Assembly: GCF_037038585.1 (NCBI RefSeq)
Contig: NC_092521.1
Location: 76,994,398-77,058,397, forward strand
Reading direction: 5' to 3'
Length of the DNA stretch: 64,000 bases
DNA from: Patagioenas fasciata
Lineage: Eukaryota > Chordata > Aves > Columbiformes > Columbidae
This document shows, piece after piece, positions 24,801-39,800 of the stretch. The notes under the pieces are model-generated. The model made no database searches, was not told where the DNA came from, and saw nothing but the letters and a program-made list of their open reading frames with translations. A program made the position numbers and the translations under genes. Numbering within the stretch: position 1 is the first letter of the stretch; each line of letters starts with the position of its first letter.

Positions 24801-27800
24801 TACTTTCAGGACTGTAAGTGATGTAACTGAAGAGTTGCTATGACTCCTAGTCAGTTTACCTTCTTTACTTTTTGAAACTTACTTGATGGTCTAAATGGAC
24901 TTAATAAACATGCTAATTTAAGTTCTACTTGGTAGTACCAGTGTCCTGATTTATGTTTTAAAACAGATAATTGGTGTGTTTTACTTAATGGAGGAATAAA
25001 GCAGAGAGATGTAATAGCATGTATTAACATGGTCACTTTTTGTTGCAGCTTAGTTCAGTGGCTTAAACACAGCAGAAAAGAATACTGTGAATTATGTAAG
25101 CACAGATTTGCTTTCACACCAAGTAAGTGTATTTTACTGTTCCTATTTTTTCAGAATTTGTTTTCTTTTTTTGTCTTGGTGTGTATGAAGTGATTACTTT
25201 TTCATTCAGCATGATGCATCCAAACTTGTATTTTAACTTCTACATTTTTGTTTGTATTGCAGTTCTTATGTATATTATTGCAGACTGTGTTTGAATGATG
25301 GATAATCTGATTCTTTCATAATCATACGTGAGCCACAAAAGTAGTATTCTGTATTTCTTCCAACTGACTCAGTCCCATTCTGTTGTTGCCAACATTAGTG
25401 TTATGGTGTATTTTCAGCTTCACTGATAAATTTAAGTGTTTGGAAGTCTGAATGTTAAGGGTAAGCCACAGCAAAGTTTGAATTTGAAAACCAATTTTCA
25501 GTTACCTTTGAGCTATCCACGTGTGATGCTACCACATGAGTTCTGTCAGTTTTGATGCAAAATATCTTGACAGATAATGCAAATGGTAATTTTTTCAGTC
25601 AAGATACAGTGACTACTCAGTATTACATTGCTTTTTGTTAGATTCAACTAAATAAGTTAGGCAACTTATGATGAAGAGTGACTATATATTTATAAAGTTC
25701 CAAGAGGCTTCTTAATGACATTTTAACTGATAGTAGTAGAAATCAGTGAGGCTTTGGCTTGGTGGCAGGCTAGGCTCATTATCTAGTATTGCCAACTTAC
25801 TTCTTGTTGAACAGGGAAAGTGGTTCTTGTGCTGTGTATTTTTCTTGTTAAATTTATTCATGCTGATTTATTCTCTACAACCGCTGAGCTCAGTTCTTCA
25901 TGATGCAGATATGTAATTTATTTTTTTTTTAACTGACGAGTATCTGCACTGTAAAAGCTGTCTTGAATTGGGAAACATGATGAGGTTTGGCTGTTTTATA
26001 TCTGTGTGATACCATAAAAATCAAAGCTCCTTTTCAGGGTAGCGAGTCCCAGTTAGAACGACAGAGTGCTTATCCCATTTTGTGCTCCCTTCTCACTTTT
26101 TTTTTTTTTTTTTTTAAACATTGGTGAAAAGAACTGAGGCTAAGAAACCAGGTGGTTTAGTTGGTGTATTTTCTGTTCCAAAAAATCCTATAATCCATCT
26201 TCTTTCTATGTATTGAACCTCAGAATTTTCTTTTTCTGCCAACCATTAATTATACACATTAGACCATTCTTTTTTTAAATTATCAGCAGAGAAATGTATG
26301 ACATTAACTCTGTCTTACCACTGTGAGGAGAAAAGCGTATTTTATGTTGATCACAGCAATGCTTTCAGGTTATTGTTTTTAAGTAGTACAGAGACTTGTG
26401 TAAGAATAAGAGAGATGTCTTCTGGTTGCAGGTTTTGTTGAACATTGTTATAAAGGGATTATATTGCTTCTGTTTGGAAGCTTTGCAAATTAAGAGTGAT
26501 CACCAGTTCTGGAGCTCGCTACAAGTTAATTAGCCACTTTAAAAAATGCATTCTGCTGCTTGGTCCTCTACAGAATTTAGCATGCAAGACCAGAAAACTG
26601 GATTTCAGTGATTTAGTAGTTCTTAAAAAGAAAGAAGTAGTCTTCTATGAAAAAAAAAAAAGTGTATAGCATACAGAAAAAAGAGGATGAGAAGTTCTAA
26701 ATGAGATGCACCTTATATGTGTGTTACTATTGGTGACTAGAAAGCTTATTCACTGCCCTTATCAACAGAGGTGTTCTGGCAGAAATTTAATCCTTGACTG
26801 ACATAGCTGTTACCAGCACAGCTTGTAAAATAGTTGCAATTACAGACACGTGAGAAAACATAATTGAATTACTGTGTCTTAACATGTTACCATTTGTCAT
26901 AGGAGCCTTGGAATTAGTAATAACTAAAGCTTTTTCTTCACAGTGTAATAGATTACTTCTTCCGCATTTAGCTTCTAGCAAAGATTGTCTTATCCTCCTG
27001 TCACAGACTGGCCACTCCCTACACTACGCACCCTCAGATGATAATGTTTTCTTCTTGACTTTCCACATTGAGAGATGTGCTTTTTTCTTACCAGGCTGCA
27101 CACAGTGCTAGTATGTGTCAGGTGCCTTGCACAGATTCCTCCAGCCCTTTGTGCCCAACATGTCTTGTTTTTGTTATTTCTCTCATGCAGTTATAGATTC
27201 CTTAATTTGTCTTATCTCTCTTTGTTTGGAAGATAATGTGGTTGTCCAGTCTGGAAGCTGGATCTGCTTGTGGGAGCTGGGACAGAGTCACAGGTGCTAG
27301 AGAGAGACTGATAAGGCAGAGATGGGATTGATGTATGCGCCAGTCATCCAAAACAAAATTGGATCTGACCTATAACCATGCCATGTTTAAAGCACTTTTA
27401 GATAAGTTAATTCACCGTGGGATGTGGTTTAATAAATTCATGTACGTAATCAGTATCTGTGCTTCAAGGGAGAGGCACTAAGTTGATAATAATAGTGCAG
27501 TAATACTAGCAACTCATCTTTTGATTTAGCTTTGTTTTGCTTGTTAAGGCTGTTGCTGTCATTCTGTCAAAAATGCTCCTTTGCTGGTATAACATTTTGT
27601 GTATGGAGTATTTATAAAACATTCCTAGTGCATATAAATTCTGTAACATCTAGTGACTTCTCTAGCACCTGAACTAGTAGGTTAGTTACTGTTTGTAAGG
27701 AAGGAAGGAAACAGTAGAAGGTTCAACTCACATCTTGGCAGGAGTACAAAGGAACTGATTTTTTCTTTTAAGTAATAGCATAATTCTCTAAAAATGTTTA

Positions 27801-30800
27801 ATCATGTAAGTAAATGACTTGATTTTCAAATGTAGGCTTTGAAGCTAAATTTTACGTGTTTAAAAATCGTTAATTTTCTGTAGTTCTTCAAACTGTGAAT
27901 TAATACAGCTATTAAAAAGAACCACAACATAGCTTTAGACTTCTTAGACTTTTTTTAATTATGTCAGGGTGGTTGTTCATTTTTAACTTTCGACCCACAT
28001 GGCTTCCTTTCATTTTACGATCAGATCGAAGGAAGCCATGTGAGTAGGATGTTCTTCAGTTCATAAATTATTATATTCTGAAATGAGCTTTTGATTTATG
28101 CATGCGAAGTTACTAATTCAAGGCTTGCATGCACTTGGACCTCACTGTATTGTTGTAATCCTGATTTGTTACTGTTATTGTCATTTGCCAGCTTTGTTCA
28201 CATGTAAATGTTAATATGAGAGATTTTTTGATCATTTAGATTCATTGAGCTTCTAAGCTATCCTATAGCATGCTGAGATTCTCCATGTTGAGTACTTAAG
28301 CTTGGGGTTTTTTTAATTAATCCATAGGCCTTGATACTTTTTTTATCGTCTTAAAACCTTCTGGATGTGACTAGTATATCTAGCTTAATGTGAAAGAGTT
28401 CATGGTTAATAGATTTTAAGGTGAAGAAAAATGAGTATCACTGGCATAATTGTAAAATATTATATATTCACGTTTTGAGTAACTTGTGCAAAAAATATCA
28501 TTTAATAATTGCATTTTGTTTGTAGTGATGCTGAATTTATGAAGTTCCAAACTTTTGGATCCTCAATTTTGTACACAATTATCTGTAAGAAACATGTAAT
28601 TATACTAAAATGAGTGACCCATTTTATTGGGCTTATCATCCCAAGTAAATAAGATTTTATTGAATGAGCTAATTTTCTTACTTGTTTATTCTGACGAACT
28701 TTAACATGGTAGTCCATAGCTTCAGCGTTTCTAGAAAGTCTTTCTGGAAAGACAAACTTCTGAAACAAAATACGACATACTGGCACAGAATTCAACATGC
28801 GTGCTGCCAGCTCCAGGGTGCAGAATTAACACGCAATTCAGTTATGTATGAGTGTAATTCCGTGTTTTGTTAGACCTGTGGCTTACATGAGAATGGATAG
28901 TGCTTTTCTCCTTTTATCTTAGCAGTCTGGAGCAAAGTCTATGTAAGTCTCAAGAGTGTAAAATGTGGAAACATGGAATGGTTTGGGTTGGAAGGGTCTT
29001 TGGAAGATCATTAGTCCAACATAAAGAATAACCCACAACTCCTATTTTACCAAACCAGTGCTTTAACCCATGAGATATAAAACACAGGGGTTTTACTTAT
29101 GAGTTACATAGTCTTATTTCATGATCAGTGGTGCACAAGGATGATTGAGGTGGCACATAAATGGCTTGAAAGTGTAATAGTCAATAGAAAATGTATGGGT
29201 AAGACGACTGTAAGTGTGGAAGTTCTGTGAAGTAGGCTAAATTACAGTTTTACCTAACCAAAGATAGATGTTTTGCTTTCTTCCACATTAGGCTGACTTG
29301 GATGGGGAAAGAGTGAGAAATGAAATAGGATACAGTTGCATTGTGATAGCTGTGGAGCAAAATAAGACTATTAAAAAAATTTGAGCCTTCATGATAGTTA
29401 GTGGTAGGGGCTTTTTGATATAGCACATCAGAAGGCTGTTTCTAGTGTCTTTCTGCAGCTCTGCTTCTCTCAGTGAAAAGATGGTGCAGTATATGAAGGG
29501 ACTTGTGGGAGTGAAATCTGAAATCCGTAGGTGTAATCTGTATATTATAATCTGTAGGGAAAAAATATGTTCAGGATCTTTATTTCTTTTTTTTGGGGGA
29601 AGAATAGCATTTTTAAAATGCAAATGGCAAAAACTACGGATAGCTTTCCGTTGTATTTTATACTACTTCATAATGATCGTATATCTGACTTCTCTTTTTA
29701 TCTACTTTTTACCTTGTGCCAGAAGTGGCCATAAATGTGGAAGATAAACATATTTAAACCTGTACAACCTGTTTTCATTTATTGGGAGTAAGCCCTTAGA
29801 AGACAGGGAAAGCCTTGGACCATTGCCTTGGGGCCAGTTACACATTGCTGTTTCGAGGTGGATTTGTACAGGGATTCTATTGCCAGTATGGGACAGGAAA
29901 GAGGAGCAGGAGAGTTTTGGGTTTGGGAAGAGCTTGGTGGTCTCTCTGTATTGTTTGGGTTTTTTCTGTTGTGCAGCTGGCATTTTGCAGCTACAGAGAG
30001 TGCCAGTGCTCCTGATGTTGCTGCTGCTTTTTTCTCCTACTTTTTTTTTTTTTTAATACAAACAACAAAAGCGAAGTCTGAAACTATACAGGTTTGCTAA
30101 TTTTTATAATTGTAATTATATATTACATTATCAGAACATACAGGTATTAAAAAAGCCCCTGTTATTGCTCAGATACTGCTCTGATCAGAGCTCCTTTCTG
30201 TACTGCCCATGTCATGACTAAATATCTCTCCTATCTCCTTCCAAGGGAAATTGTGTAGGCAGTATAGTTTTCATTTAGATTAAGCTTTGGTACTTTGAAA
30301 AGGCTGGGAAAGAGAGATTAAATTAAAGGTGTTAGTTTGTTTTATTTCTTCTTAAGTTTGGTGGGAATTATAGCATTCGGGTTCAGCAGATTGTCCCTAT
30401 TGTGTTTGTCAAGTGCAGTTGTGTGATGTTTGTATTAAAAAGCCTCTGAGGAAATGGGAATGATGAGAAAGCTTCCTGTAATAAGCTTAAAGGTATCACT
30501 GTGGTAAGCCAGAGCACTGGGAACTGATTTTTTTTTCCCCACTTTCCTGTTCTGGATTTTTTTTTGTCAGCAAACTGTTTCCCTGAAAACAAGTCATCAT
30601 TGCTGTCTGCTTTCTTCCTTATTTTTTCCAGGAGAAGGAAAATTTAATTGGCCTCTAGTAGAGAGATTTTTATTTGGAGGAACTGTGGTAAATAATGCAG
30701 GAAATCAGTTTCTCAAACTGTTAGGAAAGATGACCAGGATGGGAATTAAGGGATGGAGGAAGGATAAGGAAGGCACGTGTGCGAAAGGGAGTGATGAGGA

Positions 30801-33800
30801 GGTTTACTGCAGTGGCAGGGGTCAAAGTCTCCAACACCACAGTGGTAGCGGGGTGTGGAAGAAAGAGGTGGAGTGTGGAGACAAAATGACAGTCAGATGC
30901 AATGATGACAGACGCAAGTGGGGGGATTAGCTATGAAAATCACTAGAAGCAGGTTTCAGTGCTGCAGTGTGCTTGTGCACATGGGGTTCCTGTTGTGCTA
31001 GGAGTTTTTGCCTTTCACCCACCTGAATGTTGTAGGACATAGAAGGGCTTTATCTTGTCATCAAGGTATAAAGCTTCGAGTGGTAGAAGCTTTACATATT
31101 TTGAGGTGGTGCAAAGCAGAGGAAAAACAGCAGTCTTGCCCCACCCCAGCTTCTGAGATCATCAAAAGTCACAAAATTGATAAAATCTGGTGGATGTAGC
31201 TTGTCTTCTCTGTGTAATAGCTACATTGTGCATTTATTTGAATGTTCAGTTGTAATCTTAAAGATTTTAGAAAAATGAGTATGTAGTGGTGCTAATATTT
31301 ATAACCACTTCAGCTTTACTGAGTTAGGATGGGCATCCTTTTTTACAATTCCCTGTGTGAGTGTTCAGTAATTCCAGAAGGATGATTTAAAAGAAAAAAA
31401 AAAAAACCACAACTTTAAACTGTCCCAGCTTCCCCTAACAAATCTGTCACTAATGTTTTCTTTATAACCTCTGTTGCGGTTCCAAAGTGTTGATCAAAAT
31501 ATATTTTTTGAAAATGGAAAAATATAAGCTTCAAAGTATCTCCTGAGTTCAGTTTTGTCGGAGTGATACCATGTGTAACAAATATACTCTTAAGTATTCT
31601 TCTAGCACCCTTAACAAAGGTTTACTTGTTTCCTCTGATAATTTTCCACAATGTTTGTTCAGTGTGGGCTGAGATATCATTAGTAAGGCGTCAGGTGGCA
31701 TTTTCTATGGTACTACCAAATTGTGTACTAAATCTGTTTCTGTAATAAGAAAATTGTAAATTGGTAGACAGCATCAAAGTATGTTTATGTCCTGCTTTCA
31801 ATTTACTGCTCTGTGTTCTCACAGCTGCATTTCCCTAGTGTCATATTTTCAGTCCTTTGTTTTAGAAATTCCAGTTCCTTGCCAGATACCTGACAACTAA
31901 GAACCTTTTGAAATTTAAAACCAGTTACTATTTGTCTTATGGTTACTGTTTTGTTGTTACTTTGTGTCAAATATAATCCACACATTAAGTGCACCAAACT
32001 CTCCACATTCTCTGTCTACTTCTGCACATTGATACTGCTTTTCTATGTTCTTTTCTCTTTACAAAAAAAGAAGTTTTTTTCTCCAATAGAGGCTTTGTCT
32101 CTGAGATTAGTAAAAGGATGATTAGGAATACAGGTAAAGGTAGAAGAGATGTTAATTAGACAAAAGGGGGAATGCAGGTAGATTGCATGAAGCAGTATTT
32201 CTCAGATTTTTAAGTCAAAGGATTGTCCATGAGAGGGAAGGAAAACATTTTCTAGTAGTTCTTACAAAAAACGGATTTCCTTATGTACTTAAAAGTATGT
32301 GATGTTTTTAAAAATAGTCCATTAATTAAATGTGATAAAATCTGCAAGCTCAGCTGTTTCCAACATAACCGTTAAACATGCAAGTAGCGATGTTTTTGCA
32401 ACTCCTAACTGTAGTTTATCTGTCTTCTTTATTCAAGTCTGTTATAGATACTGTGCATTATGACTTCTTGGCATCCATATAAGTGTGTAGAAGCTAATGA
32501 AATGTAATGAAACTATTAGAGATAGATGTTTTGTAGTTGTTTGCAAAAGAAGCAGCCCTTTCATGTTTTTTCTTGGCTTTTGAGTAGAGAGAGGTATAGG
32601 TAATATGTAGATGTTGAATTTAAAAAGTCAAGAACTATTATGAAAATGTCTATACAGGCTGAGAGATTTGCATTATGTTCTGTAATAGGACTAACCTTGA
32701 AAGAAATATTGTGTGGTATGAAATAGATACCCATTGAAAGTAAAAGTAATTCTGTAAATGTCAATGTCTGTAGATACTTCAGTTTCCTTCAGTTTTCCAG
32801 TCAGTGTGGTGCTTTCATTTTGCCAGTTTGTTTTGAGGATTTTTTTGTTGGTTTGCTTGCTTGTGGTGTTTTGTTTGTTTGGTGTGTGTGTGTGTGCTGT
32901 TGGAGAGCAAGTGGAATCTAAAATATCCAGCACAAATTGACAGTATGCAAAACTGCTGATTGCTCTTGTTCCTTGTGCTCTTTCCTTGAACTAGGTTTAT
33001 AAATAACACTCAGGGATATCTTTGAGGTAGTGCTGAGTGGGAGGGCTGCTGAATTTAGAATCTGCTTTTTCTTGCAGGCTTGAACTTGTTTTGAGATAAT
33101 CAGAGTTTAGAGCTGATAAATAAAGCTATAAAGAAAAGTTCTCTAAGTCAACAACTAGCTCAGAGTTTATTAAAGTTTTCCTTTCTACTCAGTACACAAT
33201 GTAACAAATGTGTCATGTGAAGGGTTTTTTGTTATTTGTTTGGGGTCATCTCTTGGGAGTCTGTAAAATATGCTTGTACTTCTAGTAAGCTTTTGCCAAA
33301 TACAAACATTTTGTAGTTGGCAGGGCTGTTACATAAAGGCTTCTTTAAAGGAAGAACTGTTTCATAAGTGCCTTTTCTACACAGTTTATTCCCCAGATAT
33401 GCCTTCACGGCTTCCAATCCAAGACATCTTTGCTGGACTGGTTACGAGTATTGGCACAGCAATACGATACTGGTTTCATTATACACTTGTGGCCTTTGCA
33501 TGGTTGGGAGTAGTACCTCTTACTGCATGTAAGTATTAATTTTTTGTACTGCAATACTCTTATATGCACTTATATGCCACTTCCTGCAACAGAGTTTTGT
33601 GAGACCATTGTTCATTTATTTAAACAGAGTAATCGTAAGTTCCAAGTCATTCACTTATTTTCACTCAGAACTTCTAACTATTCGACTCTTAAAGCCAGTG
33701 GTGTGATGCAGGAAGGTGGTAAGAGATAGGAGAAAATACATAAAAGAGCTTTTAAACTTCTTATTGCAACAAAATGCCTCTTTTCAATTATCTTCTTTAA

Positions 33801-36800
33801 CATCTACATAGAAGGGTTTTCTTGATAAGTTTATTAATACTTGGATAGAAGAATTGTCCTGTTTTTTCTGACCATCTATAAATGGAAGTGCAATATTTTT
33901 TTAGTATGCAAAATGAAATTATTTTACAGTCATACATAAACTGATTAGTAAAACTCTTCTTTAAAAAATCTTAAACAAAGGCCTATAAGTAGTAAAGGAA
34001 TTTAACAGAAAAAGAGAGCTCACATTTAAGTTACTGTAGTATGCAGTTTGAAATTCATGTTTCAAATACAGAGAACCATTGATGTTTCAACAAGCTAAAA
34101 TACAGAGCAGATGAAGAAAGACAAAAGGCTTATAGTGTTCAGTCAAGGTAATAATTGGAAGTGCATCTTTACAAAGTAGTATACCCATTGAACAAAAGAG
34201 CAGGGAGACAGTGAATGTGTCTCCCTAGACAGTTTCTCAGTGTGTTTTGTGCTTTTATTTGTAGCTGCCACTGAGTTAGTTTGAGGATAGCACAGCATCA
34301 GCTGTAAACAAGTGATCCTGTTTCTACAGTCTATTCTTCCTGTGCAAGAGCTTTTCTGGGCATGGATTAAACAAGGTTTAGAAACTGTTCTGCCTTAAAA
34401 CATAATTCAAATTTCTTCACTTGGTTTTTAGATTAAAACTTGGTTTTCCAGCGTTGCCTTTCAAAATGTGAATCACATACAGTTTTCTTACTAAACTTCT
34501 GAAGGACAGCAAAATCATATTCAACAGGTTAATTAAGGAAGTTATGTTTCATAACTGTCTGAAAACATGATGCTGGCTCTTCAGTAATACTGAAGTATTG
34601 CAGGAAGTCACCACCTATAACTTGGTTATCTAAAACTTTTTTTTTTTAGCAAATGTTATTTTTGGTTTTTAATACTTGTTTACTAAGCCAGTGTAATGGA
34701 CTTATTATTTTGATTTATGAGCGACCCTTTTTTTTTTTTTTTAACATTGTCTTAATGTCTGTCTCTCACATTGCACATGTACCCCTGTTTATGTATTCCT
34801 TTAAGAATTAATGTTTTGTGAAGGGTAGTGTATTTGCACAGGAAGATATCCAACATGATTGAGCCATTCAGTCTATCAAACCTTGAAAAATCCATTTACT
34901 TTTGAAATTTGTCAGAATCTGTCTCTTGGATGTGATTTTTGTTTTCTTACATTAGATACCTTTAATGTAATCTTTACTTTTCTGTAACGTTTACATACTT
35001 TTTATTGTTGTCTTTTGCCTTCCTCATTTCTGTCACATTGTGTGTGGCTGACTTCACAAAGAAGTAGTATTCTCATTATTTTATTTCTGAAAGAAAAAGG
35101 TGCAGCATAAAAAAAAAAACTTGTCAGATGTACCATCTCTTTGATGTATGTTTGAACAAATCTGTCCTCCGGAATAATGTGCTAGTCATGCAGTTATCCC
35201 ACTGTAGGATAAATTCTACAGTCTTTTTTGGTAATTTGACTTCTTTATTGCATGCCCATCTTGTATGGTTAAGTAAAAGGAATTTATCTCTCTGTGCACA
35301 CTCTCAGCATAATTCCAGAAGGCCCTGTTATGCTGTTAGTATCCTGTTAGCACAAAGCATATTTAAATTAGTGGATGAAAAAAGCCAGTTATGCAATTTT
35401 CTACAATCTGTTCAGAGAAGTAGGATTAATTGGACCAATTTAATCCAAAGTGATTTTATTCTCTGTGATAATTGTATTTAGCTGAATGGTTTGTAGGGTG
35501 AAATACCCAAGGTACTTACACAGTACACAGAGTAAGAGAGAGACATACACACTGAGTAAAGTGAGTGTGTATACTAAGGCACTAGGAAATCCTAGAGTGA
35601 GAGTTGTCTGAAGTACCTCCTTTATCTCAAATTTTAAAAATCTGCTGTTCACACACTGATATGGCACATGAATGTACCTCTCTGGAATGATTCAGTTGCC
35701 ATTAAAACCAAACAAACACAAACAAACAAAACCCCACCACAACACAGCTGAAGAGAATGGTTTATGTATGTTTCATGTAATTATGTAGCAGTTAAAATTG
35801 TGGGGTTGTGTAATAGATCTACTTAAATTGGCATGAATAAGTATGAATGGAATTGCTTATGTGAGCACCAGAAGAACCAGCAGATGAGCTATAAGGAGTG
35901 TTTGGTGGTTGCCAAAGAGCTCTGTATATGTGATTTCATTCAAATCAAGAGGTAAAACAGACAGACTAAAGGTGTCAAGAAAATGAAAAACAAGACTAGA
36001 GTTTTAAGGTATACAGATAAGGAAAACAGGAGAGCTCTGAATTTTGCTTCAGACTCAAGAGGGGTGAAACAAAACAGTGAGGCAAGGATTCCAAATGGCA
36101 TCCACTCATGAAGAGTATGAAAGGCAAGTCTAAAATCAGTTCATAAATGCAAATTAAGAAGAATCCAAGACATATAAAATGGGGATTTACTAGCTAGTAT
36201 CCTTTGTCTTCAGTCTTATCCACTAGTGATCCTGTCCACACCACTTGAACATACATGTGTTAGTGCTTGTATGCGAGTGAGCAAGTGAAATCTGTGAGGG
36301 AAAATATATTGCTTAGAGATCAGTTTGTTTAGGGGTTTTGTGTAATAAAATCCCCTTTCTATTCCATAAAATCTCGCAATGACTTCTGTTGCAAGGGTTT
36401 CCTTCCAGTGTAGGGTAATTGGAAGTTATAAGGCTTGTGTTCTTTGACCTTTTCTGCCTGTCAAAGTTCACAGTGATATCTAGCCTCTTTGAAGTTCCCT
36501 TGCTGTGTGGCTAGATGGTAGGCAGAGTATTGAAACTCCCTGGAAGCAGAGGATCAGTATCATCTTGCTAAATTTGATTCAGTGATTGTTCAGTAAAAAT
36601 GTATCAGTAGTACTGACTACAATGAGACTGAACATTTTTATTAGATCACATACAGCCATTGTCTCTCTTGTGTTCTATCTTACTCTAGACCTTTTAATAT
36701 TGCATTGTTATTTTTGTATTATTTTCTGTCCAATGTCAGAACTTCAGTAGGAGGGGTGGATTGCACTGAGGATGTAAATGTTAACTTCCTCCAAGCGCTA

Positions 36801-39800
36801 TATTATGTCTTATATATAAGGTGAGCATAAACAGTAGACCTTCAGGGCATTTCTGGTGGATTGGTTCATGAGAGATGTAGAAACACAAACTTTCTGTATG
36901 TTCCAAACAGGTTTAACCAAGGGCTAAAAACTGAGCTATTTATTCTAGGTCACAGGAACCATAGTGTGCCAGTACATGCTTGGGTACCTATGCCTGTCTA
37001 AAGGGTGCAGTAAGAATCTTAAGAATTGTATTTCTGGATATGAGTGCTTTCATTCTTCCCTCACCCTGTTCTGAGCATCTGTGTCATCCTCCTATGAATC
37101 TGAACCTGATTTTTTGAAGTAGACTATATACCCTGATGACCTACTTTTCAGATTATTTGACTGAAGAATTGTGGTAAAAAGCTACCATTAACTATCCTCA
37201 GGTAGTCATCCATAAAACAATTATTTAAAACAGCTAATGAAATGGTGAGACTCATAATACCAAAAGTTTATACAGGTTCAAAGTAATGGAACGAATTAAT
37301 GGGAGGAAAAATTCCATCAAAGATTAATAAACACTGAGATATTGTGACACAGAATCTGAGCTGCTTTGCATGAAGGAAATGAGAATGTACTGAGGAAGTA
37401 TTGCTACATGTATCTTTACTATGCTTCCATATTGTTCCTTAGGTATCCATTGGTGTGCCAGTGTGGGAGACAAGTCTAGATGAGTCTTGTGTCTAACCTA
37501 GTATGGCAATTCTTACACAAATGTATACTTTATTAGGAAAGCTGAGATAAATACAGCTTTGTTCCATGAGGTTGTGTATGGTCTTGAGTTCTGTTAGTTC
37601 GCTGAAAGTTGAGATTTTTTTCTTTGTCATAAATTTAGTTAGAACACCAAGTGAAAAGAGATACCCTACGCTCCTTTTCAAGTGAGACTACAACCAGATT
37701 TGAATTTATACCACGGTTCTGTTTCTTCATGCAGGTCGTATCTACAAGTGCTTGTTTACTGGCTCTGTGAGCTCACTACTGACACTGCCGTTAGATATTC
37801 TGTCAACGTAAGTACTTGAACAGTTTGATATAAAATAACTTTTCTAGTCAGATTACTGTGAAAATGGTTCCTTTGGAACATAGTGTCCCTTTCTTCTGGT
37901 TATGCTTGTCATCTTCCATCATCTTACATGAGCAGCTGCCTGTTACTCTTTGCATAATGAGAGGTATGGCCACCAGTATTAGATGAGGTTCTGTTATTCA
38001 GGATTTTTTGAGTTGGAAAACTCACTTTACAAAATGGGACCTGGTTAATGAAGATTTGTGTTTGATCTCAAGAAATCTTACACTGCAAAATTACAGTTAA
38101 TAATAATAATAAAAAAATCCTACAGTTTAAATCAGATGCCATATAGTAGAATATTAATATATATTGCCAATAATGTTCTGTTTGTTTCATTACATTTGTT
38201 TTATTTTGTAATTTAATTTTATCCATCTTTAGTCTCTTATGTGATGGGGATTTTTTTATTATTGGCTTGCCTTCTAACTGACACTTAATGTATGTTGATT
38301 GAAGCATTAAAATCTATTGAATGCTGTCTATTTTTGTCTTTTCTCAATCAATTTTACTTAAGAATCAGTAAATACCAACACAACAGAGTTTCGGTCTGGT
38401 TCTTACTTTTGTCACTATCTTGAACCTAAGGAACTGAAACTCAGTTTGAGCAGAATCAGTTGCACATGAAGCAAATTTTGAATTTATTTCCTGTGCATTT
38501 TGGCTAAGTCATCTCACTTGGGCTATTTGATTTGAGACATCAGGTTGTGGTATTTAATTAATTTTTGTTAACAGAGAGACATGCTTGCTTGAGATTAATA
38601 ACAGTATTTTTCCTGTTATCTCCCAGTAAGTGTAATTTTATATTTCTGAGAAGAATCTGAAACAACTGAACCTAGGGCACCTCTTCTCATGTCTTTTACA
38701 GTCTAGGAAGAGAATAAAGGACTCAAGTACATGTCAGATTTTAATGACATGTGAAGCTGTGCTTTGACATTTATTTCTTTGACAGAGTAAATTTCAATAG
38801 CATCTTGTGTCATCTTTTCATTTTGGATGTCCTGTCCCCATGGTACACACTGTGCTGTGCAGACACAAGTGTTTGTGGGGCTGCATGGAGCCAGATTGGT
38901 ACTTCTTTGGGAATGGCAGAGGGCTATGGTGGCATATTTCTTACTTATTTTAAAGAACACAGTGTAGTTGGTTAGTTTCCTGGGCAAATTCACTGTGGTC
39001 AAGGAGTATTACAAGGGTGGAAACAGGTGGGAGGGGGAACCTGGAATTAGGGATGAGAGTTGCTTAAGTCAATTTAAGTGTCTCTTGTATTGCATGAAAA
39101 CCTCATTTCAGGTGGCTAGCTGAACTTCGTTTTGCTACTGCTTTAGAGTTATGTATGACTTGATAGATTAGGATTTTTAAACTATGGAGATAATACCTGG
39201 GGTAAAAGACTAGCTGAAATGTAGAGCAGTCGAAGGTGAACCCTGCAGTTCCATTCTTTTGGTTAGGGTAGCTCAGAAGATAAAATATTTCAGTGTACTG
39301 GATGTTGTGCATCTAGCCATTTAAAGAGGCTTTTTAATATAGCAAATAATTTACTTAGTGACTATTGTGTTTCTGTTATTCTTAAAGATTGTGTTTCCTG
39401 AACCACTCCTGAAGTTTTTCTTCATATTGAGTCAGATCCTGTTTTGCAGGAATATTTATATTTAAACAGTAGCAATTTCACAAACCAAACCAGAGGGAAA
39501 TAAAATCTTTTCCAAATCAGTGTTTATCTTGGCACTTAAAACCATTTGTATGTGGGTACATACAGCCTTCCAAAGAGAAACATTCTTTGAACAGATTTTT
39601 TAAAAATTAAATAGAAGTTATGTCTAGATGCTTTCTTCATCTAGACACATAAATTGAGCTTTTTGCAGAAATACTAGTTTATATGTCAGTTTGGACTGGG
39701 AGGGTCTATTTGTGGTCGTTAACAAAGACTAAGTTTAGTCTTATTAGCAAAATATATTTGTCATTGATGTGTTTTTCTTTCTTTAACAGGGAGAACTTAC

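Larger units (their letters stand above)
25123..33384 (+). other. MARCHF6 intron 3
   Basis: This is the largest intron, 8.3 kb and AT-rich. It contains a 19-base T-run (26097-26115), a near-perfect inverted repeat (27996-28042), a minus-oriented CR1 scrap (about 28970-29070), a G/A-rich stretch around 30700-30930 and T/G-rich simple sequence with (GT)n at about 32820-32896. ORFs here of up to about 110 codons have no recognisable features and look like chance. The acceptor is tctacacag. Confidence 0.88.

Noticed and set aside
35128..35481. 117-codon plus-strand ORF in intron 4
   Set aside because: No family features, inside an intron; taken as chance.
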